Of a stretch of DNA of 64,000 bases, positions 35,947 to 45,079 are shown piece by piece. The DNA comes from Ancylomarina subtilis (GTDB lineage Bacteria > Bacteroidota > Bacteroidia > Bacteroidales > Marinifilaceae), in assembly GCF_004217115.1 (NCBI RefSeq), contig NZ_SHKN01000001.1, forward strand, positions 1,057,781 to 1,121,780, read 5' to 3'. The translations under genes and the position numbers were made by a program. Below the pieces are notes generated by a model. It saw only the letters and a list, made by a program, of their open reading frames with translations. It ran no database searches and was not told the DNA's origin. Position 1 is the first letter of the stretch. Each line of letters starts with the position of its first letter.

Positions 35947-36483
35947 TCAATCCGACTTAAGTACATAAATAATCGGGTGATAATCCTTAATGAAATGGGC
36001 CACATCCGCATCTGAAATCCCCAAAGGATATGACATCAACAGCAGATGTAAGGGTTGCCCTCCTTCCCGATAGGCAGGCTGCTCATAATACTGATCGTTT
36101 AAAACGAAACCAATGCGTTCGTAAAATTGAATTCGCCTTTGTTTAAGCTCATCATCAGGACGTTCGACTTCCAAAACAACAGGTCTCGTATCCCTTTGCT
36201 TGAATGCATTCAGAATATCTTTACCATACCCCTTTCCCCTATGACCTGGAAGCGTCGCAAAATGTTCGATATAGCGTAAATCATCAAATTCCCACCAAAA
36301 AAGTAAACCCAGAAAACAATCATCCTCTAAAATCACTTCAAAATGATAATTGGGATGAGACATTATGGAAGCTTGTCGTTTAAGCAAACGTCTCTCATCC
36401 ATAGGGAAAGCATCCTTATACAATGCCCAGGCATTGTCAAACCAGAGCTGACTTATGTCTGTTAATCTGATCTTCTCCATCAT
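35947..36483 (-). CDS. GNAT-family N-acetyltransferase
   Basis: This 178-residue protein has a strand-helix order typical of GNAT enzymes and the acetyl-CoA loop LPGHRGKGYGKDIL (about 78-91; R/Q-x2-G-x-G/A), followed by VVLEVERP and FYERIGFVLND. Substrate unknown. A second ATG follows the first directly. Confidence 0.82.
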   Translation of the reverse strand: MMEKIRLTDISQLWFDNAWALYKDAFPMDERRLLKRQASIMSHPNYHFEVILEDDCFLGLLFWWEFDDLRYIEHFATLPGHRGKGYGKDILNAFKQRDTRPVVLEVERPDDELKQRRIQFYERIGFVLNDQYYEQPAYREGGQPLHLLLMSYPLGISDADVAHFIKDYHPIIYVLKSD

Positions 36484-36549
36484 ACATCAATCATCTGACT
36501 GGCTAAAATTAGGGTCTGTTAAAAACGGTTTCATCTAACTTGCAGAACT

Positions 36550-37203
36550 TTACAAAACACCTTCCCACTCCTGATAAAACTGTTCCAAATAGGTTTCCAT
36601 AAAGGCATGACGTTTTTCAGCCATCTTTCTCCCCGCTTTGGTGTTCATTCTATCCTTTAACAAAAGCAGTTTTTCATAGAAATGATTCAATGTTGGCGCA
36701 ACAGAATTCTTATACGCCTCCTTGCTCATATTCAAATTTGGCTCGATATCAGGATTGTAAATCTCTCTGTTTTTATGACCGCCATAATTAAAGGTTCGTG
36801 CAATACCAATGGCTCCCATAGCATCCAAACGATCGGCATCCTGAATGACGTCCAACTCAGCTGACTTGAAGTGCTGAATCTGATTCCCCCCTTTGAATGA
36901 GATGTTCGAAATAATATTCTCAACGTGAACAATCACAGCTTCATCCACATTTAAAGACTCTAAAAAAGCACGTGCCTTTTGAGGACCGACGGATTCATCC
37001 CCGCCATGAAACTTCGAATCGGCAATATCGTGAAGCAAGGCTCCCAGCTCAACAACAAACCAATCGACTTCCTCTGATTGTGCAATTTGTTTAGCTGATT
37101 TCCATACCCTGTAAATGTGCCACCAATCATGTCCTCCCTCGGCATCAGCCAATACGGCTTTAACAAAATCGACGGTCCGCTCTATAATCTGTTCTTGATT
37201 CAT
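36550..37203 (-). CDS. HD-domain phosphohydrolase (YedJ-like)
   Basis: This 217-residue protein has an HD superfamily metal site: H in GGHDWWHIYRV (about 25-30), HD in LGALLHDIADSKFHGG (about 58-59) and the distal D in VIQDADRLDAMGAIGIAR. The arrangement is that of E. coli YedJ and related enzymes that hydrolyse phosphate esters, perhaps nucleotides. The ATG at 37203 is chosen over a TTG at 37215. Confidence 0.85.
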   Translation of the reverse strand: MNQEQIIERTVDFVKAVLADAEGGHDWWHIYRVWKSAKQIAQSEEVDWFVVELGALLHDIADSKFHGGDESVGPQKARAFLESLNVDEAVIVHVENIISNISFKGGNQIQHFKSAELDVIQDADRLDAMGAIGIARTFNYGGHKNREIYNPDIEPNLNMSKEAYKNSVAPTLNHFYEKLLLLKDRMNTKAGRKMAEKRHAFMETYLEQFYQEWEGVL

Positions 37204-37271
37204 TTCTTTGTACAACTATTTATGAAGCCCTAAATGTAAATAGAAAGTTATGATTTCAGCAGCTTATCAGC

Positions 37272-37988
37272 CTATTTTAGTATCAAAAACAAACTTGAAA
37301 GCAGCGTAATAATCACGCTCATGTTTTTAAACAAAACGGGTGAAATGCGATGATTCAATCTTTTCCCTAAAAATGAACCCAGATAGAGTATGGGAATAAA
37401 TAAGAGCGTCATTTTAAAGGTTGTCATGCTTAAGAGTCCCACAAAATAATAACCCACCAGAGCAATACATGCCGTTACAATACTAAACCATGAAAAGATT
37501 TCGCGGAATTCCTGGTTATCAACATTTGCAGAATGAAGAAAGAGAGCAAGCGGCGGTCCGCTAACGGATATACTTCCCGTTAAGAAACCTAGGAATGCGC
37601 CCATTAGCTTATACGATAAACGAGATAATTTAAGGGTATATTTAACACCTAACAAAGTCAGTATCGACAATAAGATAAAGAAAACACTCATCACAATAAT
37701 AAGGGTGTGCTCCGAAATATGCTTGAGTAATAATACACCCACAATCGTAAATAATGCCCCATACACAATCAGAATTTGAAACTCTTGGTTCACAAGTTTT
37801 CTATCTTTCTTTTGCAAAACAATAACAAGGGAGGAAAACAGATTGCAAAGAATCAATACCGGAATTAACTCTTTGGGCGAATACCAAATCATCAGAGGAG
37901 GTAAAGCCACCAAAGCAAAACCAAAACCCGTAATCCCCTTAACCAAACTTGCCACTGATACAATCAGTATAATCCAAAAATAAAGCAT
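37272..37988 (-). CDS. TauE/SafE-family membrane transporter
   Basis: This 238-residue protein has about eight membrane segments and begins with the TauE signature VKGITGFGFALVALPPLM (about 16-33). A second half repeat contains FLTGSISVSGPPLALFLH. The family exports sulfite, sulfonates or sulfoacetate. It follows the YeiH-like gene by 5 bp, so the two are one transcript. Confidence 0.85.
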   Translation of the reverse strand: MLYFWIILIVSVASLVKGITGFGFALVALPPLMIWYSPKELIPVLILCNLFSSLVIVLQKKDRKLVNQEFQILIVYGALFTIVGVLLLKHISEHTLIIVMSVFFILLSILTLLGVKYTLKLSRLSYKLMGAFLGFLTGSISVSGPPLALFLHSANVDNQEFREIFSWFSIVTACIALVGYYFVGLLSMTTFKMTLLFIPILYLGSFLGKRLNHRISPVLFKNMSVIITLLSSLFLILK

Positions 37989-37993
37989 CGCAT

Positions 37994-38935
37994 TCAGAAT
38001 TTAGATGTTAACATGATAAACGAACCCAATCCTATTAGTAACCATAGTAAAATTCCCAGAACAAAACTTTTGTATCCCGCTTTTTTGGCTTCAGAAAAAG
38101 AAATATTGGCACCTATTAAGAATAGGGCAACAACCATCCCCCGTTGACCTAACCAGTGCAGATGAGAAAAGGTTTTTGCAAAACCAGGCAGCCAATAGGC
38201 AAGCAGTATACTCATTATAAACAGACCTATAAACCAGGGAAACTTTATTTTTCCGGCCGTCTTATCCTTTTGTGAAAAAGCAACCACTAATGATAAAGGT
38301 ATAATCCATAAGGCTCTTATTAATTTTACGGTTGTCGCTATTTCAAGAGCCTTGGCACCATAAGTGGCTCCGGCACCAACCACCGAACTGGTATCGTGAA
38401 TTGCAATAGCTGCCCAATAACCAAAGGTTTCCTGACTTAAATGAAAATAGTGCCCAATGCCCGGAAATATGAGCAAAGCAATGGCATTGAGAATAAAGAC
38501 CACAACCAAAGCAAATGAAATCTGAGCATTCTTAGCCCGAATCACCGGAGCAACAGCGGCAATAGCACTCCCCCCGCAAATTGCTGTGCCGGCAGATATC
38601 AAAAGACTGATTTTTGAATCAATCTTAAGAAATTTTCCCAATAATAAACCACAAGTCATCACAAATACAACCGAGATGGCTGTATCCACAAAACCAACCT
38701 TTGATGTGTTTATCACTTGAGTCAGATTCATACCAAAACCCATTAACACAATTGAAGCTTGTAGAGAAAAAGCCGTGTACTTGGCCGCATTCTCATATTT
38801 TAAACCCAGAAACGAAAGCATGATCCCCAAGGCCAAAGCTATGGCTGGCGAGATAAATGGCAGGAAACAGAGAAAAAGAATGATCCCGTAGAGCGTACTG
38901 GTGTGTCTTTGATTTAATTTCATGTTTGTCTTCAT
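37994..38935 (-). CDS. YeiH-family (UPF0324) putative sulfate/sulfite exporter
   Basis: This 313-residue protein has about ten membrane helices and family blocks SAGTAICGGSAIAAVAPVI (about 114-132) and AIAIHDTSSVVGAGATYG (about 175-192). The family is linked by genetics and context to sulfite or sulfate handling. It is next to a LysR regulator, as yeiH is next to yeiE in E. coli, and joined to a TauE gene. ATG start. Confidence 0.85.
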   Translation of the reverse strand: MKTNMKLNQRHTSTLYGIILFLCFLPFISPAIALALGIMLSFLGLKYENAAKYTAFSLQASIVLMGFGMNLTQVINTSKVGFVDTAISVVFVMTCGLLLGKFLKIDSKISLLISAGTAICGGSAIAAVAPVIRAKNAQISFALVVVFILNAIALLIFPGIGHYFHLSQETFGYWAAIAIHDTSSVVGAGATYGAKALEIATTVKLIRALWIIPLSLVVAFSQKDKTAGKIKFPWFIGLFIMSILLAYWLPGFAKTFSHLHWLGQRGMVVALFLIGANISFSEAKKAGYKSFVLGILLWLLIGLGSFIMLTSKF

Positions 38936-39000
38936 TATTTTAAGACAAACTTACGCCCAAGCTATAACCAAAGCAAATACTTAATTCTTATGGCTAATAA

Positions 39001-39888
39001 CTAGAAGTTATATGCAGAAAGGAATTCAATAAATAATTTAGTCGATGAAACCTCATGGCCACGCAGAAGTGCGATTCTGAACTTTCTAGTCAAACGAATG
39101 CTATTTAAAGTAAGTTTTGTGATTTCTTTCAGTCTCAATTCTTTTTCAATCGACTTTTCTGAAACAAGGGCAATGCCATCGAAATCGCACAAAAAATTCT
39201 TAATGGCTTCGGTACTTCCCAGATGAATTAAAATATTGAGTTTATCTATGGGAATGCTGTATTTTGACAATGCTTTCTGAATCACTTCGAGTGTCCCGGA
39301 TCCCTTCTCTCTCAAAACAATAGGCAGTGTTTGAAGATCGTCGGCTGAAAGGCTTTTCTTTTTGGCATACACACTGTTACTCGCTGTTACAATAACAAGT
39401 TCATCGTCGAGAAAATCGATATATTTAATACTGGCCTGAGAAGACGCATTTTCAACCAGGGCCAAATCGATCTCGTTATCAAACAGTTTTTGCTCCATCT
39501 CAAACGAATTGCCGTTTAATAAATAGAGCTCAATTTTGGGATAGCGTTTGTGAAAGGCAGCAATCACTTTAGGTATGATATATTGCGATATGGTTGAACT
39601 GGCTCCTATCCGCAATGTGCCCTTAAAGGTATCATTCAGGCGTCCCAGCTCAAATTCCATTTCCCGGTATTCCTGCTTAATCCTGTTTAAATAGTTATAG
39701 GTGAGCTTGCCCGCTTTGGTGAGATAAACCTTATTCCCTCTTCGTTCGAACAGGGCCATATTCAATTTGGCTTCCAACTCTTTGATATGCTTGGTTACAG
39801 CGGGTTGGCTTATAAACAAATCTTCTGCAGCCTTCGAGAAACTCAGATTCTCTGCAACCGATAAAAAAACCTCATCTCTATAATCCAT
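39001..39888 (-). CDS. LysR-family transcriptional regulator (YeiE-like)
   Basis: This 295-residue protein has a winged helix-turn-helix at the N-terminus (SFSKAAEDLFISQPAVTKHIKELE) and an effector-binding domain starting GTLRIGASSTISQYIIP. Its place directly upstream of the YeiH- and TauE-like genes in the same direction, 66 bp away, suggests that it controls them in response to sulfite or another anion; E. coli YeiE is a sulfite-responsive relative. Confidence 0.88.
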   Translation of the reverse strand: MDYRDEVFLSVAENLSFSKAAEDLFISQPAVTKHIKELEAKLNMALFERRGNKVYLTKAGKLTYNYLNRIKQEYREMEFELGRLNDTFKGTLRIGASSTISQYIIPKVIAAFHKRYPKIELYLLNGNSFEMEQKLFDNEIDLALVENASSQASIKYIDFLDDELVIVTASNSVYAKKKSLSADDLQTLPIVLREKGSGTLEVIQKALSKYSIPIDKLNILIHLGSTEAIKNFLCDFDGIALVSEKSIEKELRLKEITKLTLNSIRLTRKFRIALLRGHEVSSTKLFIEFLSAYNF

Positions 39889-40416
39889 AATTTTCTCACA
39901 TCAAAGTTTAAGCATATGCTGGTCCAAACTTATTAAAATCTGTTGAATCAATCGATACCTTCGACAAAACAAAAGCCATGATTGTTAATTTCCGTAACAA
40001 TAATGTCCTATTAATTGGCGCTTCGCCCCAACTGATCTTTTGCGAGATCATGAGCTTTGCGAATAGACCAAACTTCATTTTTTGGCTTGATCCAAAAAAC
40101 GAAGCAAAAAAAATCAAGGCTGCTTTTTAAATATATTCCTTATTTGCCTCAAGCTTAAGTGCGGCCGGGTGATTTTCGAACAAAGTTCTCAACTTCCCGG
40201 TCTTTCTAAAGCTTTCGTAAAACGAAAAATATTTAAAAAAGATGCCACCTCTTGAGACTCACAAAAATCCTCCCCTAATATTATCATTAGTATAAAGGTA
40301 TTGCTAGCAATAAAACAACGCACATGAATAAAAAACATTTAGGACGCTAATGTTTCCTTAAATCAATTCGTATCTCGATTTATTTTGCTCAACTTTGCAG
40401 CCTTACAACAAGATTC
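39889..40416. other. Non-coding spacer with decayed repeat
   Basis: No convincing gene on either strand. A short inverted repeat (GATC-TTTTGCGA-GATC, around 40035-40052) and a Bacteroidota-type intergenic sequence (TTGGCTTGATCCAAAAA, about 40083-40100, then AATCAAGGC) are seen. The rest is AT-rich. Confidence 0.45.
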
Positions 40417-41151
40417 ATGAACAAGCAGAATTACCCCGATCGTCAACATACGCTACAGGAGCAAGTCAAACTTAAAGCACAAATTCAGGCTTTAAGTGAG
40501 GAATTGATGCGGGTTGAACAAGAAACATTAGCCTTTGAAGCCAGGCTTCGTGCCATCCTCATCGATCTGATTATTGAGGAACAAGAACTCAGTGATCTTT
40601 ACAGGCGAATGCAGAAAGCAAAAAAAGAAAAACGCCTGGAACAAAAAAAACGAGGCAAGAATTATAAAGAACCCGAACCTGCAATTAAAAAAAACAGAAC
40701 GGAACACGCAAAACCTGAAACAAAGGAAACAGACAAAGAGAAAAAACGCCTCTACCGCGAAGCCATGCTGCATGTACATCCCGATAAATTTTCGATGAAT
40801 GAAGATAAGATCGATTTAGCCACTGAAATCACCAGTAAACTGATTGATATTTACAGATCGGGCAGTTTAAGAGAACTCCAGGCCTTCCATTCTCATATTT
40901 TTTCGGGGAATGCCCTATTACAAGCTGAGGATTTAAACAGTGAACGCTCTTATTCTTCTATTGAAGATCTCTATTTGCAACAGGAAAAGGAAGCCCTCGA
41001 AAAGAAACTGGCTCTGGCCAAAAACAGGCAAACCTACAGGGTGCTTAAAGATTACGAAAATCCCATGCACTTTGCCGAGGAACTCAAAGCCTACTACGCC
41101 GATCGACTGTTTAAACTGAGAAAACGAACCCGGAAAGCAAAGTTGGATTAA
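40417..41151 (+). CDS. Coiled-coil protein with a degenerate J-domain
   Basis: This 244-residue protein has a long charged coiled-coil N-terminus (about 10-75), a Lys/Glu-rich linker and then KRLYREAMLHVHPDKFSMN with HPD at 121-123, the tripeptide by which J-domains stimulate DnaK. The helix after HPD fits a J-domain helix III, but the N-terminal helices are unusual. It may be a DnaK partner. No signal peptide; solitary gene; ATG start. Confidence 0.6.
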   Translation: MNKQNYPDRQHTLQEQVKLKAQIQALSEELMRVEQETLAFEARLRAILIDLIIEEQELSDLYRRMQKAKKEKRLEQKKRGKNYKEPEPAIKKNRTEHAKPETKETDKEKKRLYREAMLHVHPDKFSMNEDKIDLATEITSKLIDIYRSGSLRELQAFHSHIFSGNALLQAEDLNSERSYSSIEDLYLQQEKEALEKKLALAKNRQTYRVLKDYENPMHFAEELKAYYADRLFKLRKRTRKAKLD

Positions 41152-41210
41152 GTTTTATTTAGATAAAAAAAATTGAATGAATCACCGAACAATCTGATTT
41201 CAAAAATGTC

Positions 41211-42734
41211 TTAATTCCTGCTATTCGATGAAGAGAATTCAACGGGAAAACAAAACTCAAACAAAGCTCCTTTTCCCAAGTCTGATTGAACTGAAATTCG
41301 ACCATTCATCGCTTCAGCAATTTTCTTAGAAATCGCTAATCCAACTCCTACCCCACTGTATTTTCTTGTATAAGCATCATCAACCTGTCTAAAAAAGTCG
41401 AATATCAAAACCTGTTTATCTTCAGCAATTCCAATCCCTGTATCCCTAACAAAAAAAGTGATCTCCTTTTCATTCGATTTATAAAATCCAAACTCAATAG
41501 AGCCCTGTTCAGTAAATTTCACCGCATTTTTAAAGAGATTCAGCATCACCTCAACAATCTTACGCTTATCGGAGCTTATCCAATACTTTAGTAGGTGTTT
41601 ATCAGGAGTAAAATCTAAATTTACCTGTGTGCTTTTGCCCGAATTATTTAATATCGTTTGCAGACTTGACATTAAATTGTGATAAAGGTTCTCAATCTTA
41701 AACGGTCGATTCATGATGCCAACTTCACCTTGTTCTGCCTGAGCCAACATAAAGATGTTTTCAATAATTTCAAGAAGATTATAACCACTCTGGTTAATCA
41801 TTTTGGCGAAGTCCTTCAGTTCATTATCATGGGTCGATTCGTGTATGATATCGCTAAAACCGAGTATATGGTTCAAAGGGGTGCGAAATTCATGATTCAT
41901 CGTAGTCAGAAATACCGATTTCAGATGATCACTTTCTTCTGCCTTTAATTTTGACGAAATTAAGTCCTTCAAAAGCGTATCCCTGACGGAAATATCCCTT
42001 AGGGCAGTTACCCGAACAGACTTGCCTTTATAATGCATCATCTTGCCCTGTATCTCAGCAGGAAAGGTCGATCCATCCTTTCTTAAGGCAGTCACTTCAT
42101 AGGGTTCTTCACATCCGGAAATCATCTTATCCATAACCAATTGCCGATCTTCATCCACAATCCACTCAGTGCCCATTCGTCCAAGTGCATCCTCTAATTT
42201 GTAGCCAAACATTTTCTCAGCAGCAGAATTTTGCTCAATACAAACGCCCTTCTCCGAAATAAATATGGCTTCAAAAGCCGCTTCAGACAAGCCTCTATAT
42301 CGCTCTTCGCTTGTCTTCAAAGCCTCTTTAACACGAATTTGTTCGGTAATATCACTAAAAAATGAACAAACCTGATAAGGGATCTTTTCTCCGTCCCTGA
42401 ATTCAGGAATCGAATTAACATTAATCCAATAGTGTTTATCTTCAATAGAATTATAAATCCCCATAGTGATGTCGTGTACCGGCTTTCCTGTTTTAAGAGC
42501 AACTAAGACCGGGTATTCATCCTCACAAAAATCACTTCCGTCTTCTTTTATTGGTTTCCATCTGGATTTAAGCGACTTGAACTCCTTCATATTTTCCGTT
42601 GTCATGCCCATAATTTTCTCTGCAATTGAATTCGCAGACAAAATATACCCGTCACTCGAACGATACACCACCCCCAAAGGAATGATATCAATTAATCGTC
42701 TGTAGTCTATATTTATGAGTTTTGACACGTTCAT
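41211..42734 (-). CDS. PAS-domain sensor histidine kinase (cytoplasmic)
   Basis: This 507-residue protein has two PAS domains (about 10-130 and 140-255; the second ends with RVTALRDISVR), a phosphoacceptor helix TTMNHEFRTPLNHILGFSDI and an ATPase domain (N box LNLFKNAVKF; DTGIGIAEDK; GVGLAISKKIAE). It lacks membrane segments and a receiver domain. No response regulator gene lies next to it, so its partner is elsewhere. Its stop is close to the stop of the convergent J-domain-like gene. Confidence 0.9.
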   Translation of the reverse strand: MNVSKLINIDYRRLIDIIPLGVVYRSSDGYILSANSIAEKIMGMTTENMKEFKSLKSRWKPIKEDGSDFCEDEYPVLVALKTGKPVHDITMGIYNSIEDKHYWINVNSIPEFRDGEKIPYQVCSFFSDITEQIRVKEALKTSEERYRGLSEAAFEAIFISEKGVCIEQNSAAEKMFGYKLEDALGRMGTEWIVDEDRQLVMDKMISGCEEPYEVTALRKDGSTFPAEIQGKMMHYKGKSVRVTALRDISVRDTLLKDLISSKLKAEESDHLKSVFLTTMNHEFRTPLNHILGFSDIIHESTHDNELKDFAKMINQSGYNLLEIIENIFMLAQAEQGEVGIMNRPFKIENLYHNLMSSLQTILNNSGKSTQVNLDFTPDKHLLKYWISSDKRKIVEVMLNLFKNAVKFTEQGSIEFGFYKSNEKEITFFVRDTGIGIAEDKQVLIFDFFRQVDDAYTRKYSGVGVGLAISKKIAEAMNGRISVQSDLGKGALFEFCFPVEFSSSNSRN

Positions 42735-43132
42735 ATCTATTGTTATTTAACCAGATAAGGGTCAAGCTTTGTGAATGTTTCATTGCCTACTCATGCAAGC
42801 TGACATCCATCTATTCGATAAAAATCTACTGACAAATATTAGCTATGAATAGAAAAATGATAAACGAATCAGATTCAAACACAACATAAATTTAACACAT
42901 ATATCATTCAACACCATCATAATACACTGACATATTTTCATTTATAAAAAAAGAGATTCCAAAAAGCAGACAACACCGAAGGGCTCATGAGCACATTTTG
43001 AAAATTTGTTTCGCGAATAAAAGAATCAAGTCAGTCTGATCCTGGTTTGCTCATTGTTGATAGTATAGAATCACGCCTCACGGCAGGCTGACAGCTTACG
43101 CTCAAATCATCTAATCCCCATAACAGGTCATA
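42735..43132. other. AT-rich spacer without recognised features
   Basis: About 400 bp between the PAS kinase and the cysteine-cluster gene. I see no gene, strong hairpin or repeat here. Confidence 0.5.
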
Positions 43133-43993
43133 TTATTCCTGACCACCATGCCTCTTTGCCGTATCTATCCAGAGTTCAGCAAGCTCTTTGGGATTTGCAC
43201 CCAAGCCACGAGCCAAATGTAATGCAACGCCCATGATTAATACAGAAGCTTCGTGGACTTCCTGAATTGTTTGCAAGGCTCCAAATTGTTCTTGTGCTTT
43301 TAATAGAATCAAGTCATTATGCTTTGCAACAAATGCAAGCGGATCATCATCCGAGATATCTGGTATCATCAAACAATCGACCCACTCAGGTCCTATCCTC
43401 TCTGCCAATACTTCCGGGGGTTCATTCCCCATCTTTCTCCACAGGGCCAATGTTTTCCTATCTCCCGATTCTGCCAAACCCGTATCAAGAAATAATTCAA
43501 AGGCTATATCTGCTATATTTTGCATCAGTTCCAAATAGCCATCCTGAGCCTTTTCGAACTTATCGGTCAGCTGCCCTTTAAGGTATTCATCGACACGAAA
43601 CTGAGCTAATTCCAATACTCCCGAGCATGCTTCCAAACAAGGAAATTCGTCTCCCTGGTACATATATTGAACGTCATCGCTTTGTACCTGCCTACCCAGT
43701 GGATACAAGCGACAAGCGAGTGGACGCCCCCCATGAACACTACATCCAAAATTATCGACATATTGAGCACAAGCCCGTTGATTATTGAAACCTGTTTTGC
43801 CATCGAAGCGCAAACGAATTCCTCCAAAATCGCTATAACGATCGCGGAATTCCCTTGCCGTAATTTTCTTCTCGTTGGCAAGACTGAGCAGCTCCCACGG
43901 ATTAATGTAAATAATTTTTCCAAAGCAGCAATAACCCGTTCGCGAACAGCTTAAGGGCAATATATCTTGAAGATTCAGTGTGTGTGTTTGCAT
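43133..43993 (-). CDS. YkgJ-type zinc/iron-chelating cysteine-cluster protein
   Basis: This 286-residue protein has the CxxCxxxxC-like cluster common to the family: CSRTGYCCFGK near residue 15, CAQYVDNFGCSVHGGRPLACRLYPLG (about 91-116) and a later FPCLEACSG. These residues likely hold a metal centre. The function of the family is not established. The C-terminal 120 residues are helical and specific to this group. ATG start. Confidence 0.8.
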   Translation of the reverse strand: MQTHTLNLQDILPLSCSRTGYCCFGKIIYINPWELLSLANEKKITAREFRDRYSDFGGIRLRFDGKTGFNNQRACAQYVDNFGCSVHGGRPLACRLYPLGRQVQSDDVQYMYQGDEFPCLEACSGVLELAQFRVDEYLKGQLTDKFEKAQDGYLELMQNIADIAFELFLDTGLAESGDRKTLALWRKMGNEPPEVLAERIGPEWVDCLMIPDISDDDPLAFVAKHNDLILLKAQEQFGALQTIQEVHEASVLIMGVALHLARGLGANPKELAELWIDTAKRHGGQE

Positions 43994-44221
43994 TATTATG
44001 GCTTCATTCTTGATATGACAGGTGATACATCCAACAACTCAGCTCATTATCGATTGCCAAATTGTTCAAACATGATTTGAAAGCACAAAGCTATCAAATT
44101 CCATAAAATGACATTTATTGTTTCTCACGAAATTCGCACAAATTGGCTGAATGGACTAAAATCTTTACAAGCATTCGCCCCCTATGTGATTTGGGCCAAT
44201 CGTGTATGCATCCGATGGGTT

Positions 44222-44338
44222 TTATCCTTTGAATTTATCGGTCTTCCAATTTCGAGGCTTATTGATAATATAGGCCCTGATACGTTGATATTCCTCATCA
44301 TTGCAGATGATGTGGTCATGATAATCGGATTGCCGGTT
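44222..44338 (-). pseudogene. Remnant of a REP-associated (RAYT / Y1) transposase
   Basis: About 38 residues remain, matching the C-terminal end of RAYT proteins: DYHDHIICNDEEYQRIRAYI followed by NKPRNWKTDKF. The catalytic tyrosine region and the HUH motif are missing. It lies 82 bp from a pair of REP-like repeats, consistent with a former transposase and its substrate repeats. Confidence 0.65.
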
Positions 44339-44420
44339 TTTTATGCCCGATGAACGACAGAGACTATTGATCTGTTTTGATTTTGCCATATAAAACAAAA
44401 TAGTCGCCAATTAGGTGGCA

Positions 44421-44558
44421 CTACCCCCGCTACCGCACGATTGTATCGTGTGGGTTTATTTCCAAACAAAAGGAAGGCAATAAAACTGAAACGAAGTGGA
44501 GCTAATCGCGCAGCAGCCGGGGCGGTTCCCGCCACACGAACGCTTAGTTGTTAGTGAC
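44421..44558. repeat. REP-like / attC-like repeat copy 1 with cassette core
   Basis: The 102-bp unit 44421-44522 begins CTACCCCCGCTACCGC and ends GCGCAGCAGCCGGGG; the ends are imperfect inverse complements, and an internal hairpin (CACGAT/ATCGTG type) is visible. It recurs at 44793-44894. Then comes a 25-base block (44531-44555) found identically at 57558-57582, which ends in the core GTTAG. Confidence 0.6.
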
Positions 44559-44754
44559 AGTTTTTATTTTTCAGTTTCTTTCTTTTTTTCTTAAATGTTA
44601 GAAATGTACTAATAATAAATACTGTCAGGTAAAGAAAACCTAATACTTGCTTTCTAAATACAAAATTTTCAAAATCAAATTCTCTAATCAATGCCAAACC
44701 TAATGTGAATGCCATTAGGGCAAAAATGACATTGAAACCTATTTTATCTTTCAT
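44551..44754 (-). CDS. Small membrane protein in a cassette-like unit
   Basis: This 67-residue protein has two hydrophobic segments and a very basic C-terminus. I do not recognise a family. Its stop codon TAA lies inside the core sequence GTCACTAAC, as for other genes of these units. The upstream side has a second CACTAAC in the same orientation rather than the complementary GTTAGTG, so this unit breaks the end rule seen in the others. Confidence 0.5.
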   Translation of the reverse strand: MKDKIGFNVIFALMAFTLGLALIREFDFENFVFRKQVLGFLYLTVFIISTFLTFKKKRKKLKNKNCH

Positions 44755-44792
44755 ATTTTAATGTTTTGTTAGTGTGTCTATTGTTAATCCAA

Positions 44793-44894
44793 CTACCCCC
44801 GCTACCGCACGATTCTATCGTGTGGATTTATTTCTAAACAAAAGCAAGACGATAGAACCGAAACGAAGTGGAGCTAATCGCACAGCAGCCGGGG
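44793..44894. repeat. REP-like / attC-like repeat copy 2
   Basis: Same 102-bp length as the copy at 44421-44522 and about 90% identical. Changes in the internal stem (CACGATTCTATCGTG) keep the hairpin. Confidence 0.65.
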
Positions 44895-45002
44895 CTTCTT
44901 TCCTGTCAACCGACCGAAGGGAGTCTCACGCAACGTAGCAAGTAAACTGCAACTCAGTTCAAGAGGGAACGCGATAAAATCGCGCACCAGCTGGGAAACA
45001 AC

Positions 45003-45029
45003 GTGGAGCTAATCGCGCAGCAGCCGGGG
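45003..45029. repeat. REP-like repeat copy 3, right end only
   Basis: The 27 bases repeat the right end of the 102-bp unit (from GTGGAGCTAATCGC to the final GGGG). It stands 50 bp before the left core of the CBASS unit. Confidence 0.6.
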
Positions 45030-45079
45030 TTACTAACCTTGATATTTACCACATTGCCTGCCATTACTTATACAAAATG

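Noticed and set aside
39908-40117. Frame of 69 codons upstream of the LysR gene
   Set aside because: Composed of decayed repeat sequence, with no domain and no conserved context.
44108-44353. Plus-strand frame of 81 codons
   Set aside because: It is antisense to the RAYT remnant, whose residues match a known family; no support for the plus frame.
44550-44778. Fourth cassette-like unit with matched cores around the 67-residue gene
   Set aside because: The left core GTTAGTGAC is present, but the right side reads GTTAGTGTG in the same orientation instead of GTCACTAAC, so the end rule is not met.
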